Positions 43,957-54,292 of a DNA stretch of 64,000 nt are shown piece by piece (positions within the stretch are counted from its first letter, which is position 1; every line of letters begins with the position of its first letter). The position numbers and the translations under genes are program-made. The stretch spans positions 1-64,000 of the forward strand of contig CAYWIF010000005.1 of the NCBI GenBank assembly GCA_964458265.1, given 5' to 3'. Source of the stretch: JAGVSR01 sp964458265 (GTDB taxonomy: Bacteria; Pseudomonadota; Alphaproteobacteria; Rhizobiales; Hyphomicrobiaceae). The notes beneath the pieces are model-generated. The model worked only from the letters and a program-made list of their open reading frames with translations. It was not told the DNA's origin and did no database searches.

Positions 43957-44325
43957 CTATTCGCGCCAGCGCAGGCCCAGATCGAGGCAGCCGAAGACGC
44001 CGCATTCTTGTGCAGCCGTGCCGTAACCCTTCAGGTCGGCATCTTCGAATTTGTCGACCGTCTCCACCCGCAGGGTCTCCGAGCAGCTCGCGCGGCAGTA
44101 CTCCCACGTTCCGCCCGGCAATTGAACCTGTGGGCCGTAGCGTGCTTCGCGGACTGCACCCCGCACACGTCCGTTGCCAAATCGGCTGTCGGCAACGACG
44201 TAGCCTTGTTCCAGACCGTCGTAGCCTCGGCTGCGCTTGAACCCTGCATCCGCCGGCAAAACGGCCGTCGCGCTGAGCCCGGCTGCGAGACAGAAGGCCA
44301 ATGCGAAAGAAGGGCGAAGAACCAT
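43957..44325 (-). CDS. Hypothetical secreted protein, cysteine-containing
   Basis: A 122-residue protein with a signal peptide (FALAFCLAAGLSATAVLPADA) and a mature domain with WEYCRASCSETLR and ECGVFGCLDLGLRWRE. That gives four cysteines in two pairs that could form disulfides. Similar small proteins occur in Hyphomicrobiales with no known role. ATG 44325 has GGAG seven bases upstream. Confidence 0.65.
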   Translation of the reverse strand: MVLRPSFALAFCLAAGLSATAVLPADAGFKRSRGYDGLEQGYVVADSRFGNGRVRGAVREARYGPQVQLPGGTWEYCRASCSETLRVETVDKFEDADLKGYGTAAQECGVFGCLDLGLRWRE

Positions 44326-44436
44326 CGGTCGTCTCCAAGTGACAGCGCGTGCCGCGGGTGGCCCGCAGGTACGAATAGTTTCAGCAATACCATGACTCTG
44401 TGGAGAAAAGCGTGTCCCGCGCGCCGCGCTGCCGGA

Positions 44437-44913
44437 CTAGCTGCGCTCCAGTTCGAGGTCGACAGAGCGAAACCCCTGCCCGTCCGTGGCAATGGATATC
44501 AACTGGCTCTTGCCTTCCAGCGTGATCGACATTGTGGCCTTGATTGTCCCGTCGATCGTCAGATCGATGCGGTCCTCCGAGAACGTGCCGTTTACCGACC
44601 CGGTCGAGTTGAAAGACCGCTCCTCCCACGTACCCGAGATCGCCTCGCCCGATTGATTGAGTGAGGCGCGCAGATCGATTTTGTTTGACGCGCTCGCGCA
44701 CGCCAGCGCGATGCCGAGTCCGTTGCCTGAATCCTTTGAAGTGAAGTATGCCTTACAACTCAGAGCTTCGGACTGTCCGGAAAGCAAATGGACCCGCCCG
44801 CTGCCGCGCCATGTTCCGGCAAGGTCGTCAAATGGTGTCGCAAACGCGGCTGGAACGGCCATGACGATCGCCAATCCAATGAGTGGCAGCGTTCTCAAAA
44901 ATCGATGACGCAT
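44437..44913 (-). CDS. Hypothetical secreted protein, beta-rich
   Basis: A 158-residue protein with a signal peptide (LPLIGLAIVMAVPAAFA), followed by a WRGSGR motif and many short beta-strand-like stretches ending SVDLELERS. The layout suggests a small beta-barrel or lipocalin-like envelope protein common in Hyphomicrobiales; no function is known. The 325 bp between it and the CoA-transferase gene hold no gene that I can support. Confidence 0.65.
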   Translation of the reverse strand: MRHRFLRTLPLIGLAIVMAVPAAFATPFDDLAGTWRGSGRVHLLSGQSEALSCKAYFTSKDSGNGLGIALACASASNKIDLRASLNQSGEAISGTWEERSFNSTGSVNGTFSEDRIDLTIDGTIKATMSITLEGKSQLISIATDGQGFRSVDLELERS

Positions 44914-45238
44914 GGCTGCGGTGGTCCCGCCTGTTTCGAGCTAGGCCTAAAATGAAATAACGAAATAAGGATCGGCTGCGATTGCGGCCAATCTTTGGGG
45001 ACACCGGCACGCAGCCGAACTTCATGCTGCATCGCACACAAATGAAGCTGCGCGGCACGGCCGCGCCCTACGGATAGGCAGGTTCTACCCAGGGGAGTAG
45101 GACGCCAACAGGCAACTTGAATGTATGTATCTGCGCCGAAACAATAGCCCATCCACTCGTTGAAAATGCGAGCGGCCGGATGCCCAGGCTTTGCGGGCAT
45201 CGGACCGGAAAAAATGACCTCGGGGAGTTGCTTGATCC

Positions 45239-47191
45239 ATGGAAGCTAGAGCGAAGAACAAAGTCATCTCTGCCGAGCAGGCCATCGCGCTGATCAAGGA
45301 CGGCGACGTCATCTGCACAACCGGTTTCGTTCAAAGTTGCATTCCAGAAGCCCTCCACGCCGCGCTCGAAGCGCGCTACGTCGAAACGAAGTCGCCCAAG
45401 GGCTGCACACTCATCATGTGCGCAGGTGCCGGCGACAGCAAAGGCCTCGGCACAGGCCGCTTGCACCACGAAGGTCTTCTCACCCGCGTCATCGCCGCCA
45501 ACTTCGGCCGCATGCCGAAAGTCGCTCAGGCTGCGCAGGAGAACAAGATCACCGGCTACAATCTTCCTCAGGGCGTTATTTCCAAGCTCTATCGCTCGTG
45601 CGCGGCTGGTTCCCCGGGATTATTCACGAAGGTCGGCCTCCACACCTACGTCGATCCGCGTCTCGGCGGTGGCAAAGTCAACGAGGTTACCACCGAAGAC
45701 ATCGTCAAGCATGTCGAAGTCGAAGGCGAGGAATGGCTCTTCTACAAAGCGACGCCGATCGATGTCGCTTTGATCCGCGCCACCAGCGCCGATCCGTCCG
45801 GCAACCTGTCCATGGAAAAGGAATGCCTGACGCTGGACGTTCTGGCGCAGGCCATGGCCGCTCACAACAACGGCGGCGTGGTCATCGCGCAGGTCGAGCG
45901 CATCGTCGAGCAGGGTTCAATTCGCCCGAAGGACGTGCGTGTGCCGGGAATTCTCGTGGACTGCGTGGTGGTCGCCGATCAGCCCGAAATGCACCGGATG
46001 AACTACGGGATCATGTATAATCCCGCACTGTCCGGCGAGATACGCATTCCCGTCGAGAACATGCCGAAGATGGAACTCGACGAGCGCAAGATCATCGCGC
46101 GCCGCGCCGCCTTTGAACTCCCGCCGAACGGCGTCATCAACCTCGGTGTCGGCGCGCCCGATGGCGTCGCTGCCGTGGCTGCCGAAGAGCGCGTGACGCC
46201 CTACATCACCATGACGACAGAAGCCGGGGCCATCGGCGGCGTGCTCGCTGGGGGATCGAGCTTCGGCTCATCCGCCAACGCCCATGCGATCATCGATCAG
46301 AACCAGATGTTTGATTTCTACCACGGCCGCGGCCTCGACCTCACCTGCCTCGGCATGGCGGAGTGCGATCAATTCGGCAACGTCAACACGTCGAAATTTG
46401 GCGGCCGCCTGAACGGCTGCGGCGGCTTCATCGATATCTCGCAAAACGCGCGTGCCGTCGTATTCGCCGGCACCTTCACCGCCGGCGGCCTCGAAGTCGA
46501 AATCCACTACGGCAAGCTCAAGATCGTGAAGGAAGGCAGGGCCCGCAAGTTCGTGAACAACGTTGAGCAGATCACGTTCTCCGGCCCGTACGCCAGCCGC
46601 AAATCGCAGCCGGTGATTTATTGCACCGAGCGTTGCGTGTTCCAGTTGACGCCTGGCGGGCTGGAATTGATCGAGGTGGCACCCGGAATCGACATCGACA
46701 AACACATTCTTCCTCACATGGATTTCCAGCCCATCATCAATAAGCCGATGCCGATGGATCGCCGCATCTTCGTGGACGATCCCATGGAGTTGCTGTCCGA
46801 GCTGTTGAACCTCAAGCTGTCCGAACGTGTCAGCTACGACAGCGACCGGAACATCCTGTTTGTGAACCTGGAGGGCTGGAGCGTCCGCAAAAAAAGCGAC
46901 ATCGACGATCTGCGCAAAACGCTTGTGGCCGCCTGCGTGGCTGCGGGCCGGCGCGTTAACTCCGTCGTCAACCACGACGGCTGCCGGATTGCCGAGGACC
47001 TCTACGACGACTACGCCGAAATGATCCAATACATGATGGACGATCACTACCTGACGACGACGCGTTACACGACCTCCGCTTTCATGCGCTTGAAGATGCA
47101 GGAAGCGTTGTCGAAACGCGGTCTGGCCCCGCACATTTTCGAACGCAAGGAAGACGCCCACGCCTTCCTGGACGACCAGGCGGCGGAGTAG
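45239..47191 (+). CDS. Acyl-CoA:acetate/3-ketoacid CoA-transferase with extra C-terminal domain
   Basis: A 650-residue protein. Residues 1-520 correspond to the two CoA-transferase domains of the YdiF/propionate CoA-transferase family, with NKVISAEQAIALIKDGD, the GAGDSKGLG segment and the active-site region TTEAGAIGG (Glu expected as acyl-CoA linker). Family members end near 520-530. The extra 120 residues (NILFVNLEGWSVRKK onward, ending KEDAHAFLDDQ) resemble a SpoIIAA/STAS-like fold in pattern. It should exchange CoA between acids; the role of the tail is unknown. The ATG has GGGAG 11 bases upstream. Confidence 0.88.
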   Translation: MEARAKNKVISAEQAIALIKDGDVICTTGFVQSCIPEALHAALEARYVETKSPKGCTLIMCAGAGDSKGLGTGRLHHEGLLTRVIAANFGRMPKVAQAAQENKITGYNLPQGVISKLYRSCAAGSPGLFTKVGLHTYVDPRLGGGKVNEVTTEDIVKHVEVEGEEWLFYKATPIDVALIRATSADPSGNLSMEKECLTLDVLAQAMAAHNNGGVVIAQVERIVEQGSIRPKDVRVPGILVDCVVVADQPEMHRMNYGIMYNPALSGEIRIPVENMPKMELDERKIIARRAAFELPPNGVINLGVGAPDGVAAVAAEERVTPYITMTTEAGAIGGVLAGGSSFGSSANAHAIIDQNQMFDFYHGRGLDLTCLGMAECDQFGNVNTSKFGGRLNGCGGFIDISQNARAVVFAGTFTAGGLEVEIHYGKLKIVKEGRARKFVNNVEQITFSGPYASRKSQPVIYCTERCVFQLTPGGLELIEVAPGIDIDKHILPHMDFQPIINKPMPMDRRIFVDDPMELLSELLNLKLSERVSYDSDRNILFVNLEGWSVRKKSDIDDLRKTLVAACVAAGRRVNSVVNHDGCRIAEDLYDDYAEMIQYMMDDHYLTTTRYTTSAFMRLKMQEALSKRGLAPHIFERKEDAHAFLDDQAAE

Positions 47192-47195
47192 CAAA

Positions 47196-47289
47196 CTTCC
47201 GCGCGCAGCGGCCGGCTCCGCGAAGCGGTTTTGTTGCGTTCCAATCAGCGGCTCTCTTCCGCGCGCAGCGGCCGGCTCCGCGAAGCGGT
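47196..47289. repeat. Two copies of a 34-bp GC-rich repeat, 60 bp apart
   Basis: The segments 47196-47229 and 47256-47289 are identical over 34 bases starting CTTCCGCGCGCAGCGG. Each contains a near-palindrome (GCTCCGCGAAGC). They fill the spacer after the CoA-transferase stop. They look like an intergenic repeat family rather than coding sequence. Confidence 0.85.
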
Positions 47290-47316
47290 GTCGGTGCGCG
47301 CCAACTAAGGAGTCTA

Positions 47317-47850
47317 TCAGGCGCGCCGTTGCAACCGGCCGGCAAGGAAGCCGACGGCGAGGAGCACCAGCCCCACTGTCAGCAGCGACACCGAAGTCGT
47401 GCTGGGTCCTGCTTTCAGATAGGCCCGGCGCGGGTCTTGCTGGTCGTAGGATACGGGGTGCGTGCCGTTAGGACCAAGCGCCGCGACGTCTCGCGCCTTT
47501 GTTCTGCTGGGCAATCCGAAATCCCACGGCTCCAGCTTATGCCCTTCAAACGTGACGCCATCGACTGAATAGCGATAGCTGAGCGCCAGACTTTCAGCTC
47601 CAACTCTCTCATGCAACCCGCCGCGCAGCTTGTCGGTCATTGGAATTGTGCGCGTCTCTTCTGCCGTTTCGAGTGCATGTGTTGTGATCGTCGCGACGGC
47701 GGTCGGCCATGATTGCGTGAGAATTCCACGCCACGCGCCAACCCCGCCAATCAACGCGATCAACAACCCGGCCGACATGATGACGGTGGCGAACGTGGCT
47801 GCACTGCGCCGGTACTGATGTGCCGCGCGGCGGCGCTGGGCAGGGGACAT
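47317..47850 (-). CDS. DUF3592-type membrane protein
   Basis: A 177-residue protein with one membrane helix near the N-terminus (FATVIMSAGLLIALIGGVGAWRG) and one near the C-terminus (VSLLTVGLVLLAVGFLAG). The extracytoplasmic part contains the DUF3592-type pattern WPTAVATITTHAL, LSYRYSVDGVTFEGH and HPVSYDQQDPRRAYL. Function is unknown. A basic tail is present at both ends. Confidence 0.75.
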   Translation of the reverse strand: MSPAQRRRAAHQYRRSAATFATVIMSAGLLIALIGGVGAWRGILTQSWPTAVATITTHALETAEETRTIPMTDKLRGGLHERVGAESLALSYRYSVDGVTFEGHKLEPWDFGLPSRTKARDVAALGPNGTHPVSYDQQDPRRAYLKAGPSTTSVSLLTVGLVLLAVGFLAGRLQRRA

Positions 47851-47918
47851 GCGTCAGGTGGCTCCACTCGAAATGGGGACCGGGGACGCGCCAACGGAAG
47901 ACCCGGCGGTGAATGCCA

Positions 47919-48566
47919 TCAAGATAGGAACTGCGACTGCGGACGCAATGGGGCGAGACATGAATCGAGCAGAAGCAAGCCGGCGTCCAGCGCTTCCGTC
48001 CACCCTATCAGCGAGGCTTCGCCAGCTGTTTCCGGCTCCAGAGTTGCCGGAATATGGATGAAGCCCGCACGCGCCGGGTGCGGCGCGCGCGCCGCGTACC
48101 GCAGCGAATAAAATAATATCGAATTGCACAGGTAGCGACCGGGATCGGTCGAAATTTCGGCCGGATACCCCGCCGCCGTGAGACGGCGAACGACGCGCCG
48201 CACTGGCAGCTTTGCCGACCGCCGAGGCCGGTCCCCGGCAACGACCTTTTCGTGCACGGCAAAGTGCCCGCATGCGTCCTCGACGCGCTTGGTTTCATTG
48301 TAGGCGTAGCTCTCCACCACCAGACCCGATGCCCGCGCGGAGACGCCAAAATGTAGGACGAGATTAGGACGGTGCTGCCGCAGTAGAGCGTCCAGACGGA
48401 TCGGAGCCTCCGACCAGTCGACGGGAAGCACATCTGAAACGAATTCGAGGTCGCCGAACCGCAACGAGGCGAGTTGGGCCAAGTCGGCGGCAAGATCGGC
48501 CGAGACGTTGCGCACGACTCCCGGAAACGCCCCGAACCCGGTAAGTAGGACCGTATTGCGAGGCAT
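47919..48566 (-). CDS. pcp: Pyroglutamyl-peptidase I
   Basis: A 215-residue C15-type cysteine peptidase with VLLTGFGAFPGVVRNVSADL at the start, the glutamate segment GLVVESYAYNE, the nucleophile in GRYLCNSILFYSLRYA and the histidine in AGFIHIPA. All three catalytic elements are present. It removes N-terminal pyroglutamate from peptides. ATG 48566 has GGGGG upstream. The frame is open 27 codons further, but that reading crosses the bactofilin terminator. Confidence 0.9.
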   Translation of the reverse strand: MPRNTVLLTGFGAFPGVVRNVSADLAADLAQLASLRFGDLEFVSDVLPVDWSEAPIRLDALLRQHRPNLVLHFGVSARASGLVVESYAYNETKRVEDACGHFAVHEKVVAGDRPRRSAKLPVRRVVRRLTAAGYPAEISTDPGRYLCNSILFYSLRYAARAPHPARAGFIHIPATLEPETAGEASLIGWTEALDAGLLLLDSCLAPLRPQSQFLS

Positions 48567-48589
48567 ATCCCCCACGACAAGCGGTGCTT

Positions 48590-48626
48590 GAAAAGCAAAG
48601 CTCCGGAGGCGCGAGCCCCCGGAGCT
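48590..48626 (-). terminator. Intrinsic terminator after the second bactofilin gene
   Basis: AGCTCCGG (48599-48606) pairs with CCGGAGCT (48619-48626). On the minus strand a TTTGCTTTTC tract follows the stem, 28 bp beyond the bactofilin stop. It separates that gene from pcp. Confidence 0.8.
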
Positions 48627-48653
48627 AGATGCAGTCTTCGAAACCATCCGGCG

Positions 48654-49178
48654 TCAGCTCCCGTTCGACAACGCTTGCATTCGTATAGTCTCGAATGCGG
48701 AAACGTCGAGGTTTGGCTTCAAGTCAGACGGATCTTTAGCGCGGCGCACACGGCCGTCGAACTGAGCGCCCTCCGAGATCGACAGCGTCTGGTGCGTGAT
48801 GTCACCCTCGACTTGAGCTGTCGGGTGCAGCATGACTGCCGCCGCCCTGATGGCGCCTTTGATGCCGCCGCGCACTTCTATGGCGTCGGCGCTGACGGTG
48901 CCAATGACTGAGCCCTCTTCGCCAATCACGACTTGGCGTCCGTGGATGTCGCCATGAACGTCACCGTCGATGGTCAGCTTGTTTTGCGAAATGATCGTAA
49001 TTTTTTCGCCCATGATCGTCAGGTCGGTACCGATCACGGACATGCCGCTACCCGACGACGATCTCTCGAACGGAGACCCTGCCGGACGCGCCGCTGTCGG
49101 CGCAGACGAGCCCGTCATACTGGGCATGGAGGGAGGCTTGGGCGGAGCGCCGTCGGAACCTGGACCACGACTGAACAC
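48654..49178 (-). CDS. Bactofilin (polymer-forming cytoskeletal protein)
   Basis: A 174-residue protein with a Pro/Ser-rich N-terminal tail (1-50), as in membrane-binding bactofilins. The beta-helix repeat domain follows (KLTIDGDVHGDIHGRQVVI, GSVIGTVSADAIEVRGGIKG, AQVEGDITHQTLSISEGAQF). GTG 49178 is chosen because GGGAG lies nine bases upstream. This is the fuller of the two bactofilins in the window. It forms filaments that could mark a pole or bud neck. Confidence 0.9.
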   Translation of the reverse strand: MFSRGPGSDGAPPKPPSMPSMTGSSAPTAARPAGSPFERSSSGSGMSVIGTDLTIMGEKITIISQNKLTIDGDVHGDIHGRQVVIGEEGSVIGTVSADAIEVRGGIKGAIRAAAVMLHPTAQVEGDITHQTLSISEGAQFDGRVRRAKDPSDLKPNLDVSAFETIRMQALSNGS

Positions 49179-49310
49179 GGATTTGAACTCCCTTGCGTTG
49201 GCACGATAACACCCTCTCCTGGGCCGGCATCATGCGCGGTTGTCGGCAATATGTCGAGGCGGGTGAACGGGATGACGGCCTGGCTGTGGCGACGAAGACG
49301 CCCCACCGGT

Positions 49311-49733
49311 TTAACGGCCGGACTGCGCCTCCGGGTCTTTGCATCGCCACACAACCGATGCGACCAGGATGGCGTACGCAGCGACGAGATAAGGGGTCCC
49401 GGCCTCCAGCCAGGGCCGCACCATCTCGCGCGCCACACCAAGTTCGGGACTTACCCCGCCCCATCGAAAGAATAGGACCCAGAAAACGATTTGTGCTGCC
49501 GCGGCCATGAGGCCGGGCACTAAGAATGCAATGGCCCAGAAACGTGACTGGCCGGCTGACGGCAGCCGTTCCCAAAGAAGATACGTGACGGCGAAAAACG
49601 TAGCCAATGCAACTGTGGCCCAGCCGTAAAAGCGAAACCAGCTCTCGCCCAGTCCGGCATAGAGCAAGACCGCCAGTGCCACGCCGGCGCCGAGCACTCC
49701 GGCCAGCCGATTGAGGAAAGCCCGATAAGACAT
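49311..49733 (-). CDS. Small four-helix membrane protein
   Basis: A 140-residue protein with four hydrophobic segments (LGAGVALAVLLYAGLG, WATVALATFFAVTYLLW, WAIAFLVPGLMAAAAQIVFWVLFF, PYLVAAYAILVASVVW). I do not recognise the family. It lies 132 bp upstream of the bactofilin gene on the same strand. Function is unknown. Confidence 0.65.
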   Translation of the reverse strand: MSYRAFLNRLAGVLGAGVALAVLLYAGLGESWFRFYGWATVALATFFAVTYLLWERLPSAGQSRFWAIAFLVPGLMAAAAQIVFWVLFFRWGGVSPELGVAREMVRPWLEAGTPYLVAAYAILVASVVWRCKDPEAQSGR

Positions 49734-49792
49734 CGGTGAGCTTTTAGCGCGTTTTCACGCTGCAGGGCCACCCCGTGTTCTCAAAACACAAA

Positions 49793-49816
49793 GGGCCGCT
49801 CGATAACGAGCGGCCC
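49793..49816 (-). terminator. Strong intrinsic terminator in a compact small-transcript unit
   Basis: GGGCCGCTCG (49793-49802) and CGAGCGGCCC (49807-49816) form a ten-base perfect stem with an ATAA loop. On the minus strand TTTGTGTTTTG follows. It lies 55 bp beyond the stop of the tiny reading frame at 49871. Confidence 0.85.
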
Positions 49817-49870
49817 CGTGAGATCGGTGCGAAATTCCCGGGGGCGTCAGCCCGCCGGTGTCGCCCATCG

Positions 49871-49948
49871 TCAGGTTGTCAGCGGAAGGTGTTCCGATGA
49901 AATCCCGCGCGATGCCGACATCGCAGCCTTCAAGATCCCACTCGACAT
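49871..49948 (-). CDS. Candidate 25-residue peptide with an exceptional ribosome-binding site
   Basis: ATG 49948 is preceded by AAGGAGGTGATCC, complementary to the whole 3' tail of 16S rRNA. The frame reads MSSGILKAAMSASRGI then ends with TGA at 49871-49873. A different frame over the same DNA is open through to the terminator and reads DVEWDLEGCDVGIARDF, but it has no normal start codon. The peptide is too short for a family call; the unit is supported by signal strength and the terminator at 49793. It may encode a peptide, a leader or a frameshift product. Confidence 0.4.
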   Translation of the reverse strand: MSSGILKAAMSASRGISSEHLPLTT

Positions 49949-50075
49949 CGGATCACCTCCTTCCAGTTGTTGCTCGATTTCGAAATGCTCTCACATTCGC
50001 CGCAACTTGAAAAGAGGCTGATCAAAATCGCCAGTTGGCCACCTGCCGAAATAAAGCGCTCGACAACCAGCCGGA

Positions 50076-51209
50076 TTAACCGTTCGCCACTGTTGTGAGC
50101 GACCGGCCGGCCTTACGCTCGGTCAAGACCCGCGCGGCATAGGCCATCGCCGCGACGCCAATGGCCGACACCACGAATTCTAGCCCCATCGACGTGCCGA
50201 TCTGCCGGAGAATGATCCAGGCCGCGAAGGAAAGGATGGTCCCGAGCGCAAAAATTTCCAGGGCATGCCGTCCACACAGCGATATTGCGCGCGCCACCGG
50301 CCGTTCCAGCCAAGCCGCCGACGTCGGAATCAGCGACCCGGCCATGTAGGCCAGCGCCAGAACATGCAGAAAGCGCCAGGCGGAAAGGTCCGGCTTGCTA
50401 ACCCGCCCGATCAGGTCGGGAGGCAACAGCGGATTGTCCGGCAACCATCCGATCGGTACCCATGGCGCCGCATAAAGAAACGAAAACGAGACATACAAAA
50501 TAGCCATCGCCAGCACGGCTGCACGATTGGTGAGTTCGTGATTGCGCGCCAGCATCGCGGCCGCCGCTCCGGTGGTGAACAGGAGTTGCCATGCGAATGG
50601 GTTGAAGAACCAGCCCTCTCCTGGCGTATTGACCGGCAAATTGATCTTGAAGTAGTTGGCCGCGGCCCAGATTCCGGCGGATGCGGCCAGGGCCGTCACG
50701 ACGCCCTTCCGGAACAAAATTAGCATCACCGGAAACCAGAGCATCAAGACCACATACAACGGCAAAATGTTCATCTGGTTGGGTTGATAAGTCAGCGAGA
50801 GCGCACCGAGCGCCGCGCCGGCCGGGTCTTGGGCAAGTTTCTGCAGGAACATGTTGTGCACGTAGGCCGGGTCGCGAAAGATGTGTGCCGCCGCATAAAG
50901 CATTACCGCCGACGCAATCAGAACGGCGATGTGCCAGAAGTAAATGCGCCCGGCCCGCTTGATGGCCCGTTGAAAGGATGGTTTCAGCGGTCCCCGATCG
51001 CTGCCCAACCCATAGGCCAGTGCCGCCGAATACCCCGACAGCAGAACGAAAACCTCGCTTGCGTCAGCGAAGCCGAAGTTCTTTAGCGTCCCATAAGCCC
51101 ATGAATTATCTGGTATATGGTCGATAAAGATGAAGATCAGCGCAAGACCGCGAAAGAAGTCCACTCTTGGGTCGCGTGGACGCGCGTCAGGCGCGGGCGG
51201 TACGATCAT
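50076..51209 (-). CDS. OpgC-domain membrane acyltransferase
   Basis: A 377-residue polytopic protein beginning RDPRVDFFRGLALIFIFIDH, the OpgC/acyltransferase-3 signature in the form found in Hyphomicrobiales. About ten hydrophobic segments follow, including FVLLSGYSAALAYG in the second helix region. OpgC succinylates osmoregulated periplasmic glucans; whether this one uses succinyl groups is not visible. No opgGH genes are adjacent. A compact small unit lies downstream on the same strand. Confidence 0.85.
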   Translation of the reverse strand: MIVPPAPDARPRDPRVDFFRGLALIFIFIDHIPDNSWAYGTLKNFGFADASEVFVLLSGYSAALAYGLGSDRGPLKPSFQRAIKRAGRIYFWHIAVLIASAVMLYAAAHIFRDPAYVHNMFLQKLAQDPAGAALGALSLTYQPNQMNILPLYVVLMLWFPVMLILFRKGVVTALAASAGIWAAANYFKINLPVNTPGEGWFFNPFAWQLLFTTGAAAAMLARNHELTNRAAVLAMAILYVSFSFLYAAPWVPIGWLPDNPLLPPDLIGRVSKPDLSAWRFLHVLALAYMAGSLIPTSAAWLERPVARAISLCGRHALEIFALGTILSFAAWIILRQIGTSMGLEFVVSAIGVAAMAYAARVLTERKAGRSLTTVANG

Positions 51210-51375
51210 TTGGGTTCTGTCGCGCGCAGGCCGAATTGCGTAAGGCTAGTTCCCTAGCTGATCGTCAGTGATATGCGTCTGCATCGGAGTCGCCAATGTG
51301 GCGGTCAGGCTGTGCGCCAAATTGTTTTCGACTGTGCCTTCTCGGCGTCAGGCGCCCTCACGCCGCTGGCCGGCA

Positions 51376-53271
<1,896 letters not shown>

Positions 53272-53359
53272 GGCTCTCTCCCGTGCGCTCATGCGCAACG
53301 ACACAGTTCATCACGACGATGAAGGGAAAGAGGCCCGGCATGAATGCCGCGCAATGCGT

Positions 53360-53455
53360 CCGTCCCTTCGCCGGCATGACCCGGATCAGGTTCGAAGGGT
53401 GCTTGCGCTGAACTGCGCAATCTCAGCCGGACAACCGGCGCCCCTCGGAACTCCG
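53360..53455 (-). promoter_or_regulatory. TPP riboswitch (THI element)
   Basis: On the minus strand, upstream of thiC, the sequence shows the THI core: GGGGCGCC, CTGAGATTGCGC, ACCCTTCGAACCTGATCC and GGGTCATGCCGGCGAAGGGA in that order. The element lies about 90 bp before the thiC start. Ligand-bound folding lowers thiC expression. Confidence 0.93.
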
Positions 53456-53504
53456 TGGAGTGTGGCGCGATCGACGGCCAGATGCAAGGCAGGCTGGCGT
53501 GGGT

Positions 53505-54086
53505 TTAAGCCCGGCCGGACGTGATCAGCCGCTCGAATGCTCTCAGTGTCCGCTCTTTCGCCAGCCGGTCTTTCATCGACCAGTGCCAGAAATGATGGCT
53601 GAGGTAGAGGCCGTAGAGTTCGAATACGAACTGATCGGCGTCGACCGCCTCGGAGAATTCACCCGCTGACTTGGCATCTTCGACGGCGGACTTCAATGTC
53701 TCCGACCAGCCGCCCAAAAACTGTTCCAGCTTGGTTCGAACATCGGCAGGCAGCGCATCGCTCTCCGCACTCGCATGAACGAACGGGCACCCACCCTGCA
53801 GCCGCGGCCCGCGCGACCAGGCGAGCCAGCGCGTGAACAGCGCGCGCAGGCGCGCTTCGCCTGTTCCGGCTGCCATCCCAGCCCCCACGACCTCACCAAC
53901 GAACAATGCGGCCGCCTTGTCGATGACGCCAAGCTGCAATGCCTCTTTGCCAGAGAAATGTTGCAAGAGACCGCTGCGTGACAACTCCAGGTCTCGCGCC
54001 AAATCGCCGATCGAGAGCGCCGACAACCCACGCGCACTCGCCAGCCCCAGGCTGTGGGAAAGAATCCGTTCGCGTATTGCCTCCAT
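53505..54086 (-). CDS. TetR-family transcriptional regulator
   Basis: A 193-residue regulator: an N-terminal helix-turn-helix (IRERILSHSLGLASARGL, LSIGDLARDLELSRSGLLQHF) and an all-helical ligand domain with the GGCPFVHASAES motif. No effector is recognisable. ATG 54086 has GGAAGG upstream. It stands alone: thiC with its riboswitch lies downstream and the DUF4332 protein gene upstream. The target is unknown. Confidence 0.85.
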   Translation of the reverse strand: MEAIRERILSHSLGLASARGLSALSIGDLARDLELSRSGLLQHFSGKEALQLGVIDKAAALFVGEVVGAGMAAGTGEARLRALFTRWLAWSRGPRLQGGCPFVHASAESDALPADVRTKLEQFLGGWSETLKSAVEDAKSAGEFSEAVDADQFVFELYGLYLSHHFWHWSMKDRLAKERTLRAFERLITSGRA

Positions 54087-54292
54087 CGCCTCACCTTCCA
54101 GAATGCAAGCACCACTGCGATGCCAGTTCGGCGCCCCGCTGCCGAGCGGACGGACATTTTGCATCCGCCGTCGTCGCTTACAAACAGAGGCACTGCGGAA
54201 AGAGTTGGGCGAAATCTAGCTTCTGCTGTGAACGGCACCTCGGTGTGGCCCTTGAGCCGCGTTCTGCCTTGCCGCCTTGAGTTGGCCGAAAT

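Noticed and set aside
49950..49962. GGATCACCTCCTT on the plus strand, identical to the 3' end of 16S rRNA
   Set aside because: No 16S sequence precedes it. On the minus strand it is an extended Shine-Dalgarno ahead of an ATG, with a terminator downstream on that strand.
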